Of a stretch of 64,000 bases of DNA, positions 23,624 through 34,931 are shown piece after piece; positions within the stretch are counted from its first letter, which is position 1; each line of letters starts with the position of its first letter. The stretch is from Labrus mixtus (taxonomy: Eukaryota > Chordata > Actinopteri > Labriformes > Labridae). Under the pieces are notes generated by a model, which was not told the origin of the DNA, did no database searches, and saw nothing but the letters and a program-made list of their open reading frames with translations. The translations under genes and the position numbers were made by a program. The stretch is taken from NCBI RefSeq assembly GCF_963584025.1, contig NC_083627.1, positions 5,167,493 through 5,231,492 of the forward strand, written 5' to 3'.

Positions 23624-25196
23624 GTTAATGGATGTTAGAGCAGCTGGTTTGACTTGATGAGGAGTCTCCAAAAAGTCCAAACTTTTACACCAACGCAAGA
23701 ATGGAGCTCCAGCAGAAAGCACTCAGAAACTGAGCACTTCCAAGTTTGTAAAGGTGAATAGTTTCAATTCGTTTTTTCCTTGAGCAGTTTATTCTAAAAG
23801 TTGTGCATCAGCAAAGAGCTGCAAACTGTGTGACTGGAGTCCTGCAGCTAGACATGCATTGTTAAGTTCAAAATGTATCCGCCTACAAGCCGTCCTTTTA
23901 CTCAGAAATGTGTTGATGGGGGTCCCAACAGTGGGCCCACTGTTTCCGATCTTTGGCACAAGCCAGCACCAGTTTCCTGTTGTTCACAGGGTTTGTTGCC
24001 AGATATTATTGCTGCTTTTGGAGACCCGTCCCTTCTATCTATTCAGCTAACGCAGCCAAGTGGTGGCTTTTTGTACTTTTAATTATGGAGGCGCACATGA
24101 AACAATCCAGATATCTGGTGACTCACAGTGTTCCCCAGAGCAACACCCTGAGATTTGATTGTATTTCTCCCTGAGGATCCTAATGTGAGATGCACAGATC
24201 AGGCATTAAACCCCCGCCAGAGGACACATGCTCAGCTCTCCTCTTTGGCAAAATACAGACAGCACGGGTATACACAAAGCTTATTTTAGATTCTGTGCAA
24301 CATGAAAGCTACAGACTGAACGTCTTCAATACAATAACACGCTAGTGCATATACAATTAATTTGCATGCTCTTGGATAAGAATTAAATGGCTACCTCTTA
24401 CAGGCTACACGATACTAATATTTAATGCAGAGCAATCTAATGGCCTAAAGATGCTTATCCTCAATCGGATCTCTGGAATCAGAGCCTACTGTCCTGCTGT
24501 AGAGGCCTCCCTCTGCTCGAGTCCTCTATCCGGAGGAGAGAGGAAAAAAAAGATGCTGTCCTCTTTCTGCGATGACAGCTGACTGTGGAAAAATGTGGAA
24601 ATGTTTCATCTGATCACTCCGCGCTCGTAGTAGAGATGCTTCTTGGGTCGTGCAGGCATTGCAGATCAAATACTGCGCTTGCACACACGGCTACATAGAA
24701 GCCAGCCCAGCCAGAAAAATAAAAAATATCACAAAACGTGCCCAGTTCACGGTGTTTTATTCCTACGCCACAGCGGCACCTCTGTCGCTCTGATCGCAGG
24801 ATGCTGCAGATGCACTGCGGTAAAAAACGGTAGTGCGTGTATGACCAAGCAGACTCCCAATATACACCGACAGCTCAGCTTAATCCCAGCTGTTTGTGAA
24901 GTAAAATAGCTTATATTTTTTTCTGGGAACAGCAGCGGGGGCTTCACTAAGCCTTCACGGCCACATTCAATGAGAAATAGAAAAGGTTTTATAGTCGTGG
25001 TAGAGCGATTCACTGATATTATGGTGAACTGGCCCTTTAAATTGAGTTGAGTGGGGCGGGGTGAGAGCACAGGTCCACTGTTTGCGGTGCCTTCACGGGG
25101 GTGTGGGACGCCTTCAAGTTAAGAGCAACAGGGAAACTCGTCTAAAATGTTGTACCTGACTTTCTGAGTCGACATAAGTATCTGTCGGCTTGATGT
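23624..25196. other. scn1b upstream region
   Basis: No exon recognised. 24733-25040 looks like a degenerate TTAA-type MITE: GCCCAGTTCACGGTG at the left and GGTGAACTGGCCCTTTAA at the right are inverted. Confidence 0.45.
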
Positions 25197-25200
25197 TTAA

Positions 25201-25440
25201 AGGGCACATATCGTAGAAAATCCAATTTGACAGTGTTTTTGAACATTTATTTGTATAACCTGAGTGTCTACCGACCCACAAAATGTGAAATGAACCCATC
25301 CAGTCCTTTTGTTTGTGGTCTGCACAAGTCTTACAACACAGTGAAAAGTGCTCAACTTGTTATGTCAAAGTGGGATTCTGGAAAAAAAATACCCTCCCCA
25401 CCCCTGAAATCTCCACCCATGGACTCCACCCCCAGCCTGG
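25201..25440 (+). mobile_element. Partial TTAA MITE, same family as 59590-60124
   Basis: Preceded by TTAA (25197-25200). Starts AGGGCACATATCGTAG and matches the reverse complement of the 60 kb copy through CCACCCATGGACTCCACCCC; the far end is missing or replaced. Confidence 0.65.
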
Positions 25441-25910
25441 GGACAAGGAAGAACTTCCTTTAAGAGGCAGAAACCTCGAACAGAACCAGACTCTGCCGAA
25501 ACTGTGTGGGCTTTGAAAGTAGGAATCGGATAGAGGGAGAGGCAGGGAGAAGGAGAAGGATATATGCACATTTCAAAAGTGTGGATTTATCGTAATAAAT
25601 ACAAAAACAATTACGATTTAAAAAAAGAAAGTATTTCTCACTCATATGTGCACATGTTACCAAATGAATGGAGGCCCAGATATAATGTCTAAGCTTCAAC
25701 AACCTGCAGCACAGACACAGATGCAGACGCACACACAAGACACCACCTTCATTACAAGTTCACTTTTTCTGCTCATTTGTCAATTTTTATTGACATTATG
25801 GTATTAAGTTGGCTACTAACCGTAAGTTGCCATCCACGTACAAACACCCAAATGAGTTCTGAACAATTACATATAATATACACTTCTATTTTCTGCTGTC
25901 ATATTAGGCG

Positions 25911-26613
25911 AGGGTGAATTAGCCTAATGTGGGACAATTTCTGCATTTTAGACTTTTGAGATATATTGCAACATGAAGCTATACATTAAATCCACACCCA
26001 AGAAATATGCAACATAACTTATTTAATCATATTTTTTTTTTTTTACTAGAGATGTACTAAGGTTTCTTAAAAAAAATATAATTCCCCCTTGGAAAAAAAC
26101 GACCAATAAGTCAAGAAATAGCTCCACTAAACAGGAAACGCATACAATCATAACAGGCATATTTGAATGCAAAAAACTGTCCCACATTAGGCAAGTCATA
26201 CTGTCCCACTTTAGGAAACATGTTTCCTAAAGTGGGACAAAGGACATTTTAATTTAAAACAACAAATAAAGAATTTATTTGGAACATTATATAATATTTT
26301 TTGATGAACAAGCATATCATAAAAACATCCAGATAAAAAAAGTAGGATTGTTTTATTTATAAGAAATGTATATCCTTAACATTAAGTTTGTCTAAACAGT
26401 ATGTCCCTGACCTTTGGGTGGTCTTCATGCTGTGTACTTCCTGTTTGAAGCTTGTATCATTATAATCTATGACTGGACATTTGAGAAGTCATGTTATTTT
26501 GATCACATGACATCACAACTTGTGTTAACCCTTAGTTTTATTGACTTTCATTTGTTGTAGGAAGACCTACACCCACTTCAGCTTAGGTGTCCCACATTTG
26601 GCTAATTCCCCCT
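25911..26613. mobile_element. Putative TIR element, AT-rich, non-coding
   Basis: Left AGGGTGAATTAGCCTAATG and right, reversed, AGGGGGAATTAGCCAAATG form inverted ends followed by TGGGACA. The motif CCCACATTAGGC recurs inside. No ORF. Superfamily unknown; no clear target duplication. Confidence 0.5.
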
Positions 26614-26646
26614 ACATCTTAATTACTGACTGAACTACTTTGAAAG
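26589..26646 (+). repeat. 58-bp direct repeat, left copy
   Basis: Starts GTCCCACATTTGGCTAATTC, ends ACTACTTTGAAAG. Repeated with a few changes at 27235-27292. Confidence 0.85.
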
Positions 26647-26647
26647 T

Positions 26648-27204
26648 GGCTGTGTGACCTCTCCATCCAGGTGCAGGGTCATGTGTTCAGGGCCCATCGC
26701 TGCGTCCTCACCTTACTTTCATGACCAGGTGGGAAGGATACATCAGGGCAGTGGTTCCCAAAGTGGGGGTCGGGACCCCAAGGTGGGTCGCCAGCCACCA
26801 AGAGGGGGGTCGCGAGATGCCTTTCATAAAAAAATTAAAAGTGCATAAGTATATCATTTTACCATTTTTGTAAATATACAAAAAGTAGTCCAATGTCATA
26901 TAAGACAGAATCATTAAGTGAAATGAAATGTTTAATTCTTTTAGGCTGTTGTATTATTTTGTGTTACTAGTTTTTGAATAGGTTTATTAGTGTGTGCGTG
27001 GCTGTTGCTACGTTATATACCTAACTAACCACCTTAAAGACCAGTCGGGGGTCCACAGTTTCTGTCACCCTTATTTTGGGGGTCACGACCTGAAAAGTTT
27101 GGGAACCCCTGCATCAGGGAGTAGTTTTACTGCGTGTGCACAATCATCCATTTATGATCCCCCCCCCCCCTATCTCTTGTCAGGTGTTACTGAAGAACGT
27201 TACA
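26648..27204 (+). pseudogene. Captured fragment of zbtb22 (exon-intron-exon), broken
   Basis: Nearly identical to 28712-28907 of the zbtb22-like gene: end of the BTB exon, the whole short intron and start of the next exon, stopping at GAAGAACGTTACA. It has lost 11 bp by deletion between the two copies of GCTGCGTCCTC present in the parent, which breaks the frame, and is interrupted by the MITE at 26749-27111. Retention of the intron shows DNA-level copying, not retroposition. Flanked by 58-bp direct repeats (26589-26646, 27235-27292). Confidence 0.85.
26749..27111. mobile_element. hAT-like MITE
   Basis: 363 bp. Ends CAGTGGTTCCCAAA and, reversed, CAGGGGTTCCCAAA. Perfect 8-bp target duplication CATCAGGG at 26741-26748 and 27112-27119, the hAT signature. 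The parent gene at about 28814 has the empty site (GGATACATCAGGGAGTAG). No transposase ORF. Confidence 0.88.
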
Positions 27205-27234
27205 CTCGAGCTCAGGTGTCCCACATTAGGCAGT

Positions 27235-27292
27235 GTCCCACATTTGGCTAATTCACCCCTATATCTTAATTACGACTGAACTACTTTGAAAG
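27235..27292 (+). repeat. 58-bp direct repeat, right copy
   Basis: Right flank of the captured zbtb22 fragment; same start and end as the left copy. Confidence 0.85.
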
Positions 27293-28059
27293 CTGGGTTC
27301 TCCGAGCATCGCGGTAAGCACTTGAATGCAGCATTACAATCAACGCTCGTAAACTTGTGGATAGTTGTGTAATTATAACCTCGATATTTACGCCAAAAAA
27401 AGCCGCAGTTTAACGTGACCAGTGCGATGGCATTTAACAATAATTCAAACCCATTTTCACACCCCCTCATGTTGCGTTTAAGGACGCTGATGTTGCTCTT
27501 TCAACCAGCTACCAACAACTGCGGGCAAGCTGCCGTTAGCATTTAAGATAGCTCGCTTTTTTCCGCTTAAAGGAGTGTTTTCTTTGTGTCTAGGTTCTTT
27601 GAATGATAATGTTGTGATCGAGATGGCGAGGTTCGTTCACTCTTAATTACAAAGCTGGACATGCGGACACATTAAAGGTATAGTAACTCAGCTTTAACAT
27701 TGACGGCTAACCAGCGAGCTACATGCTAACACAGGACTGTAACCTACATGCAGACTCACAGTAAGTCACATATAACACCACTTCATGACGTATGTAAACA
27801 ATGCTTTTATATCATGATGTGGTATATTTCATATCTGCTTTTCACTGTATATCTTCACTGACAATACATCCAGGTCTAATCTGATGTTAAAGCTCAAATT
27901 AAAATGTTATCATATAACAGTCAGTATTCAATCAGACAAAGGGGAGAGGCCACTTATTACACATTTGTAGGATGAAACTAGCCACCAAAAAGGGCTTAAC
28001 ACATTTGCTGTGACTGATAAAGTGGTTGCTATTTTAGGTAATCTTATATTTTTAATCAT

Positions 28060-28500
28060 ACAAGGCAAGGCAAGATTATTTATATAGCTCATTTCAACAA
28101 CAAGGCAATTCAAAGTGCTTCACACAAGACATCAAAAGCATCATGACAGAGGACAGAAAAGAAACATTAAAAAAATAAAAATAATTCAAATGAAATTAAT
28201 TGAAATAAATAAAGCAAAAATATAAAAAGAGTTAAAAGTTACAGTGCAGAGTTAAAATTTAAAATCTTATTAAAGCTGTTGAATGAAAGGCAGCTGTGAA
28301 CAGGTGTGTCTTCAACCTGGATTTAAAAGAGCTGAGAGTTTTCAGCAGACCTGCAGCTTTCTGGGAGTTTGTTCCAGATATAAGGAGCATAGAAACTGAA
28401 CGCTGCTTCTCCGTGTTTTGGTTCTGACTCTGGGGACAGAGAGCAAACCAGACGACCTGAGCGGTCTGGACACAGACACAGTGCAGTCAAACCTCAGCTT
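28060..28500 (-). mobile_element. Truncated LINE, minus strand
   Basis: The minus strand reads IWNKLPESCRSAENSQLF and then a KTHLF-type ending in a neighbouring frame, the usual non-LTR C-terminus. The plus strand starts with the AGGCAAG...TTTATATAGC tail. Lies just upstream of the zbtb22 coding exon. Confidence 0.55.
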
Positions 28501-28584
28501 GAAGTGACAAACAATATATCTCTGTAGTCGTCTTCAAGTATTTGACAAAGCTGTGTGTTTGAACTCTTTCAATCTTCTCCACAG

Positions 28585-28803
28585 TTTTGTCTAACCATGG
28601 ATCCGACCTGTAGCGCTGCCACTACTCCCGCTGGTCTGACTGTCCAGGTTTGTTTCCCTGGAGCCCGAGCTGCTGTTTTGGACAATCTGAACCGGCAGCG
28701 GGAAGAAGGCCGGCTGTGTGACCTCTCCATCCAGGTGCAGGGTCATGTGTTCAGGGCCCATCGCTGCGTCCTCGCTGCGTCCTCACCTTACTTTCATGAC
28801 CAG
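28585..28803 (+). CDS. zbtb22: zbtb22-like coding exon 1
   Basis: After ...tctccacag, 12 bp of 5'UTR then ATGG. Contains a tandem GCTGCGTCCTC pair coding RCVLAAS. Confidence 0.88.
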
Positions 28804-31800
28804 GTGGGAAGGATACATCAGGGAGTAGTTTTACTGCATGTGCACAATGATCCATTTATGATTTTTTCCCCCCTATCTCTTTTCAGGTGTTACTGAAGAA
28901 CGTTACAACTGTGTCCCTCCCCTCGGTTATGGACCCTGTGGCCTTCGAGAGTGTCCTGAGCTCTGCATATACAGGCCAGCTGAGCATCGTGCATGACGAC
29001 ATCGTTAACTACGTGACTGTGGCCAGCTTCCTCCAGATGTGGCACATCGTGGATAAATGCACTGAGATCCTAAAGAGGCCCCGGCCCTCAGCAGAGGTCA
29101 CCCCTAGTGAGGCTGCAGCAGCAGCAGCAGCAGCAGCAGCTCCCCCTGGCACTGCGTCTCGTCAGCAGTCTCCCAGCAGCACAGACTGCTTATATGTGGA
29201 GAGAGAGGGAAGGAGGAAGGAGAGAAAGCCTGATGCTTTGCCCCCATTGGCTACATGGAGACGCCCGCAGCAGTTTCCCAGACTGGGTCGCCCTCGGCCC
29301 TCGCCAGCCCAGCACTTAGCTGACTCTCAGCTGGACACCCTCTCTTGCTATGTGGAGAGTGATTACACTAGCTCTGAGGAAGCATGGGTATCCAGCCATG
29401 CCAAAACCAGCCACTACGCCCATGACGGACCCGGTCACAATAGTCGGCACAACGGGGCGTTCTCAAGTGGTGAGGCATTAAAGCAGAAAGCCAGGTTCCA
29501 TCAGCGGGGACTGCTGCAGAGCGCCGATAGACTGCTTGATAAGAGCAGAGAGATTGGAGACAGTGATGAGGCGCAAGAGAGGAGGAAGAACGAGAAAAGA
29601 GAGATTGAGGCTGATGAGGGAGTAGGAGAGGAGGCGGTGGAGAAGAAAGAAGGCTTTGCACAAATGGGACACTGTGGTAAGACACACAATCCTTTTTTTA
29701 CTTTCCACCCGTCAGTATGTCTCCGTCCAACACAAAGGCTTGAAGCAGACACATAGTTTCATAGTTTCATGTAGAAAATCCAATTAGTCTTTTTACTCCT
29801 CACTGATTAAATTTAAAAAAAATCAATAAATAACCATTGTACAGAGGGCCATTTCTTAACTTTCTTCTTACTGGAAATGTGCAGTTATTTCCCAATTTGT
29901 ACCTCTTGACCAGTGAAAACTAGGTGAATTTTATATAGCTGTAAAGCAGGAAATCAAACAGTCACCGGAGTAGCTTGTGAGTACCTTCTACAGCAGGGGC
30001 TTCCCACTGATGGTGGTATTTTCCTCTCAAGGCTAGCGACTGTTTCGAGCAGAGACTGGTTGGCATTTAGCAGCATTATATCTTATCACTAAGGCTTCTG
30101 CTCATGCAGCAGACAACCCGGTTCCTTTACTCATCATGGAGTGAAGCTGTATCTTGGCAGTGAGTAAGGAACACAAATAAACTTGGTGCATTGGAGTGAG
30201 TCACTGTGCAGGTCATTGCAAACTTAGCGAGCACTGTACACAAGGCCGAATACTGTAAAGCAACATGAGTGGGCAGTCAAAAAAAACCTCACAGTCTGCA
30301 GCCTCCAACCTTATTTATTTATATTTAACAGTTTGAAAGGCTTGTTTTAATCTGAGTTTCTTTAGCCGTGTAAACATCCTGGTAAATAATCGTCCTTTTT
30401 TTAGAACAAGGGCTAAATCAGATAGTCTAAAAACACAAACATAGCACAAGAGAAGAAAAACAAACAGAGCAAACATTAAATGTAAACATCAAATATTAAT
30501 AGTATATAAACAAAACAAAAAAGTTAAAGGAGCAATATGTAGCTCTGACATCTAGTGTTTAAAATCGATGTCGATGTGTAGCAGGTTGCCATGTTGCGGA
30601 CACTGTAGCTTCAGTGTTTATCCAGCTCTGCATCGGTCTGTAAACCTTTCTGTGTTCTAACCTCTCTCCATTTTTCAAAAGCATCTCCAATATTGATCCT
30701 GGTTTTATAACGATTCTGCTCGTGGAGCTTATTAGAAACATGCAGAGGCTTTTTAGGTCGGGTACAATCACTTCTATCTGAAGCAGTTAGCTTGCCTGCT
30801 TCCATCGCTGCAACACAGATTGTTTTATCAACACTTACTTCAGATCAGTTTTTCATACTCACAGTCCACCACCAACAAAATAAAAACAAGACACATTGTG
30901 TGTTGTCTCCTTGCTCTCTGCAAAGTCTGCTTCCATACACTGCAGATATCTGTTTGTGATTTCCTTTTGCATTTCTCCGACAGACTTCCACCCAATGTCA
31001 AGTGCAAATGTGGCTTCCGGACAAGTGGCAGGGAAGGCCCCCGTGGAGGAGGTGAAGGAAAAAGGGCAGAGAAGTTTCATGGAGAGCGATCCCCCCTCGG
31101 ACCTGCCTGGTGTTCACGCTTGTCAAACAGGTGAGGGCGCCCCGGGTCCTTCCTGTTCGGCTTCGGCCCGGGTGCAGTGGCAGACGAGTCCCTGGTCTGA
31201 ACAGGAGCAGAGGCTGCAGGTCGGAGAAGCTGGCAGCTGCAGTAAAGATGACGATGAAGACGAGGAGGAGGAAGATGTGGACTTTGGATGTTTCACGGGA
31301 GAGACTTTTAGCAGAGACACATACGACGAGATCGAAGAGCGAACAGGACAGGTTTCCCAGAGGCCTTTGGTGCCGGCGTCTCCTGACTTTGGCATGGCCA
31401 GCTCGGATGTGAACTGGCCCTCTACCAGCGTGGGACAAGGAAGCACACTGCCCCCCAACAACTCAAATCGCCATGTGTCCCCATCCTCTGCTGCTTTTCC
31501 CCCACCTGCTTCTCCTCCAACTCCATCTTCATCATCCTCAGTGTCCCTCGCTGGCGCCCCCTACACCGGCAAAGTCCACTTCTGCCACTGCGGCAAAGCC
31601 TACACCCTGAAGAGCATGCGCGACCGGCATGTGAAGATGCAGCACCTCAATCTGCGCCCCTTTGGCTGCCCTGTTTGCACAAAGTCCTTCAAGATGAAGC
31701 ACCACCTCACCAAGCACCTTAAGACTCATGGAGGGCTGCGGCCCTACGAGTGCGGCCTGTGTGGGAAGAAAGTGATTTGGCGAGACAGCTTCCTCAGGCA

Positions 31801-32104
31801 TCAGGCCCGATGTGAGAGACTTGCCTCCAGCTCCTCAGCTAACAGTAACAACACAAGCACAGCAGCTGTGGATCTAGATGACAGCTACACGTACGGATTT
31901 GAGGACGGGGAGGCTTTTCTTGCATCAGGAGGACAAGTGAAAGTGGAGGAGGTGGACTTCCACGGGGAGATGGAGGACGGGATGGGTGGCCTGTTAGGCA
32001 GTGTGTCTGGGATTGCGGATGAGCTAAGAACTGAGACACAAAGTTTCAACACAGGTAGTCATGTTTTTAAGGAGGAAGCGAGTGAGGGCTTCAGCGTGAA
32101 TTAA
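28597..32104 (+). CDS. zbtb22: BTB/POZ and C2H2 zinc-finger protein, ZBTB22-like
   Basis: Putative sequence-specific nuclear transcription regulator. Coding exons 28597-28803, 28887-29676, 30984-32104; 2118 nt, 705 residues. The BTB domain runs from VQVCFPGARAAVLDNLNRQR through GRLCDLSIQVQGHVFRAHRC, ASSPYFHDQVLLKN, SVMDPVAFESVLSSAYTGQL to FLQMWHIVDKCTEIL. A long low-complexity linker follows: an Ala run encoded by CAG-type repeats, basic KERK/RRKNEKRE runs and an acidic DDDEDEEEEDVD run. Three zinc fingers lie near residues 531-615 (FCHCGKAYTLKSMRDRH; CPVCTKSFKMKHHLTKH; CGLCGKKVIWRDSFLRH). The SPYFHDQVLLK, MWHIVDKCTE and CHCGKA...KSMRDRHV signatures are those of ZBTB22. Finger 3 has KKVIW where KKFMW is usual. 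Acceptor at 28584 implies an upstream 5'UTR exon. Symbol given at family level; the a/b copy is not resolved. Confidence 0.88.
28887..29676 (+). CDS. zbtb22: zbtb22-like coding exon 2
   Basis: Second half of BTB plus linker. The preceding intron is only 83 bp. Donor after 29676 (CACTGTG|gtaaga). Confidence 0.87.
29115..29142 (+). repeat. (CAG)n coding microsatellite
   Basis: CAG-type triplets read in the GCA frame, giving about ten alanines in the ZBTB22-like linker. Confidence 0.85.
30524..30850 (+). mobile_element. TTAA MITE left part in zbtb22 intron 2
   Basis: TTAAAGGAGCAATATGTAG, the start of a widespread teleost TTAA MITE. The matching right end was not found. Confidence 0.4.
30984..32104 (+). 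CDS. zbtb22: zbtb22-like coding exon 3 (zinc fingers, stop)
   Basis: Acceptor ...tctccgacag joins in phase to give DFHPMSSANV. Stop TAA 32102-32104. Confidence 0.88.
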
Positions 32105-32488
32105 TTTGAAACAAAAGTTCACAGCACAGTTCACGATAAAGTAAAGGAAGAAGTTACTTTATGGACATAAACCATTGAAGGCTTTTTCAAACAGACACTT
32201 TTTTTTGTCCTTTTTATGTTCATTATTTCATTGCACGATCATTTTGAAAAAATGAACACACAATGCTTCTTATAACGGTCCTTTGTAGGTTGTGCAGTTC
32301 CATAGTGATGCTGTAAACGGTATATCTCACAGGCAGTGCTGTGGATGTACCTCTTTGAGCCCTTATAAAGTTCATTTGAATCTCGCACCTAAGTTATTTG
32401 CCATTAATTCATGAGAAAGAATTCAAGGATATATTTTTTTCTTTTTTCCTCTCCGCTACATTGATGTCTCTCTGCACTATGTAAAGAA

Positions 32489-32494
32489 AATAAA
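32489..32494 (+). terminator. zbtb22-like polyadenylation signal
   Basis: AATAAA 385 bp after the stop codon. Confidence 0.6.
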
Positions 32495-34810
32495 TCTTTA
32501 TTGAAATAAATCACTTCACTGGATTTTTATGATAGATCGGGGAATGAAGGGATTTGATAATTTTAGAACTCTGACGCCCATTTAAATACATTATGGTCCA
32601 TTCTAGAAAACACCATTTTAATGATTCATTCTAGAACAATAAAAGTCATTTAAATTAGTCATTTTAGAACATTAAGTGCTAGCCTTGCGTGCTGAGCAAC
32701 TGACCAATAACGACAGAGCGGATCGGCAGACCAATCAGAGCAGACTTGGACCACGTGGGGTCCAACAGTGTGGGCTCAACAGCGTGCAGCTGACGGACTC
32801 AGAGCGTAGAGGGACCAAGGAGGAGCAGTACATGAAAACAGACACTTTTTTTCTAACTTTATCTATTGTGAACGTACAAAAGTAGGTACATAGATTAAAT
32901 ATACAAACCCCAAAAAGGGCAGAATATGGGCTCTTTAAAAGAAGCAGCTCCCGGAGCGGACTGGAGGACGCCAGCCGGACCCCACCTGAAATTATCCCAG
33001 ATCGTGGAGCGAGTGGCTTCTTTCATCAGTCAGCCTCAATATCAAGCACAAGTGGTACAGGTGAACCTGTATCTGTGTCGGATAACGTCGGCTGCACTGG
33101 CAGCTCGCCATTAATGAGACTTTAAAAGCGAAGAGAAACCTGAAACATCCTGCATCACATGAATATAAGTGTTTGATCAAACGCTGAGCAATGTGCACTT
33201 CTCATCCGATTAGCTTTCTTTCCAAACGTAAGAATTTAACACTTACATAAAGGAAAGTCCTGACTCCGTCTTACAGCCCTCGGATTTCTTTATTCGTTAT
33301 TAAGTCACACGTAGTCTGGCCTCAGGGCGCCTGCTGTGTGCAATTAGGCATGTGGCACATCAGCGTATAATTTTAATCTCCGGACATACCGATTAATTAT
33401 GATCTAATGTTAATGTTCTGAATTCCTAAATATTTCATATTTCAGAAGCTAAAAGTTGTATTTACTATCCTCTGGAAGTTTCTCTGTCCTTTAAAAATAG
33501 ACTAACTGTTTTTAGTTTTTCTGTTTTAATTTGTCTCAATATTTTCTGCAGTGATATTCCTGTGCGCATGAACGTTTAACATGTAATTACCGAAAGCAGC
33601 CTCTCTTATCTTTAATCTTTAAGTAAATCGATTAAACAAACAAAAATTAATCAAATAAAACACACAACTAAATAAATCACCTGACAGCTCGCGCTGCTCA
33701 ACATTATTTAAAAAGCAATGTAGCCTACAGAGATCGTTTGAGGTGGAGCGTAATATAAAATACATTTGAGATATCTTATCTAACAGTAAATCTGTGAACC
33801 TCTATCTATCCGTCTTAACAAGCACTGTTATAGTATGATCTAATTGTTCTCCGACAGACAGATTCGCTGCACCGCAAGTCCACACTGAGCTGCCTTAAAA
33901 TGTTAAGTTACCTGAACTTAAAAAAGATAAGTTGAGATAAATTTGTGATTATTTCAAAGAAATAAAATGTTCTATAGTCAAATAAACTTGACATCCAAGT
34001 CAGTTGTACTTAAATCTTTAAGTTCACAAAACTTTTGAACACAACTCAGTTCCTGTGAAATTATCTCGTTATCTAGTTCAGGCAAAATTCTCTTTTTCTT
34101 TTGACTTGAAATCCAAAGTTAAAATACTTCATCAAAAGTTGAATCCATCGAAAATATTGAGTTAAATGAATTAATCAATTTAAATTGAATATATATATTT
34201 ATATTTTAGTCAACTTAAATCAGTTCAGCGTATACATTTTTAGTGATTCTCTTTGCTTTTGTGGAAACTTCCAACTTCCTTTCAAATACAAATAAAAAAA
34301 AAGGTATAATCTCTATAGGTTATTCGTTTTATCGTAGAAACCAACCACCTTTAGTTCTTCAACCTTTGATAGCAGATCAGATCCAATAGCACATCTAAAC
34401 ATGTACAAATGTTTTTACCGCTTGTTGGTAAAAACATTTCCACCCAAGAATGTGCAAAAAATCAATTGTCCTTCTATTGCTGCATTTATCATTTATTTGT
34501 CACTTTTCTCAGTATTTTCAGATGCAATAAACGTATATAAAATAAGGTAATTTACACATTTAATGAGGTGATCTTACTGTGGTAACACAATCATTTTATT
34601 AAAGATCTGTCCAAATATTTCTTGGAAGCTTTCAGAAAACTCTCGACCTCACAGCTTTACAAAGAAGTCTTTTTCTCAGTCCATGGACCCTTGAAGGGGG
34701 CAGTGGTCACCACCGATATTCAATAGGTTCTTCTGTATGACTTGAAATGTATACTGTACTTCCTTTTGGTAGTCAATGTTAATTGCATACAGCAGACCCA
34801 TGAGCATACC
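32495..34810. other. Intergenic, AT-rich
   Basis: No gene recognised. About 33890-34250 is an AT-rich repeat with recurring AACTT/TAAGTT words, probably a MITE remnant. 32590-32670 has a thrice-repeated ATTCTAGAAC word, seen again at 41920-41980. Confidence 0.4.
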
Positions 34811-34813
34811 TAC

Positions 34814-34931
34814 CATATGCTACCAATAGTCTTCATGCCATGCTGCTTGATCTGATGCTTCAGGACGACCTCATCTTCTATCACCAGGAGGATGCTGACG
34901 TTCATATGCTTTGTTATGCCGTCCTCAGTGT
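34814..34931 (-). other. Exon-like segment, unidentified
   Basis: Minus strand: a polypyrimidine stretch and ...atctacag acceptor, an open segment (TEDGITKHMNVSILLVIEDE ... KQHGMKTIGS) and a gtaggt donor. No family recognised with confidence; a SAM-like fold was considered. No partner exons found. Confidence 0.25.

Noticed and set aside
26994..27251. ORF across the MITE and captured fragment
   Set aside because: Runs through MITE end, broken zbtb22 intron and repeat sequence; not a gene.
29368..29752. Overlapping minus-strand ORFs opposite zbtb22 exon 2
   Set aside because: Shadows of a GC-rich coding exon; the plus-strand frame has the BTB protein.
30896..30983. Extension of the zbtb22 exon 3 frame upstream to an earlier ATG
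   Set aside because: A clear acceptor at 30983 joins in phase to exon 2; the upstream stretch is intron and repeat.
31130..31136. Possible donor (ACAG|GTGAGG) inside zbtb22 exon 3
   Set aside because: Reading through keeps the frame to the zinc fingers; no matching acceptor is needed.
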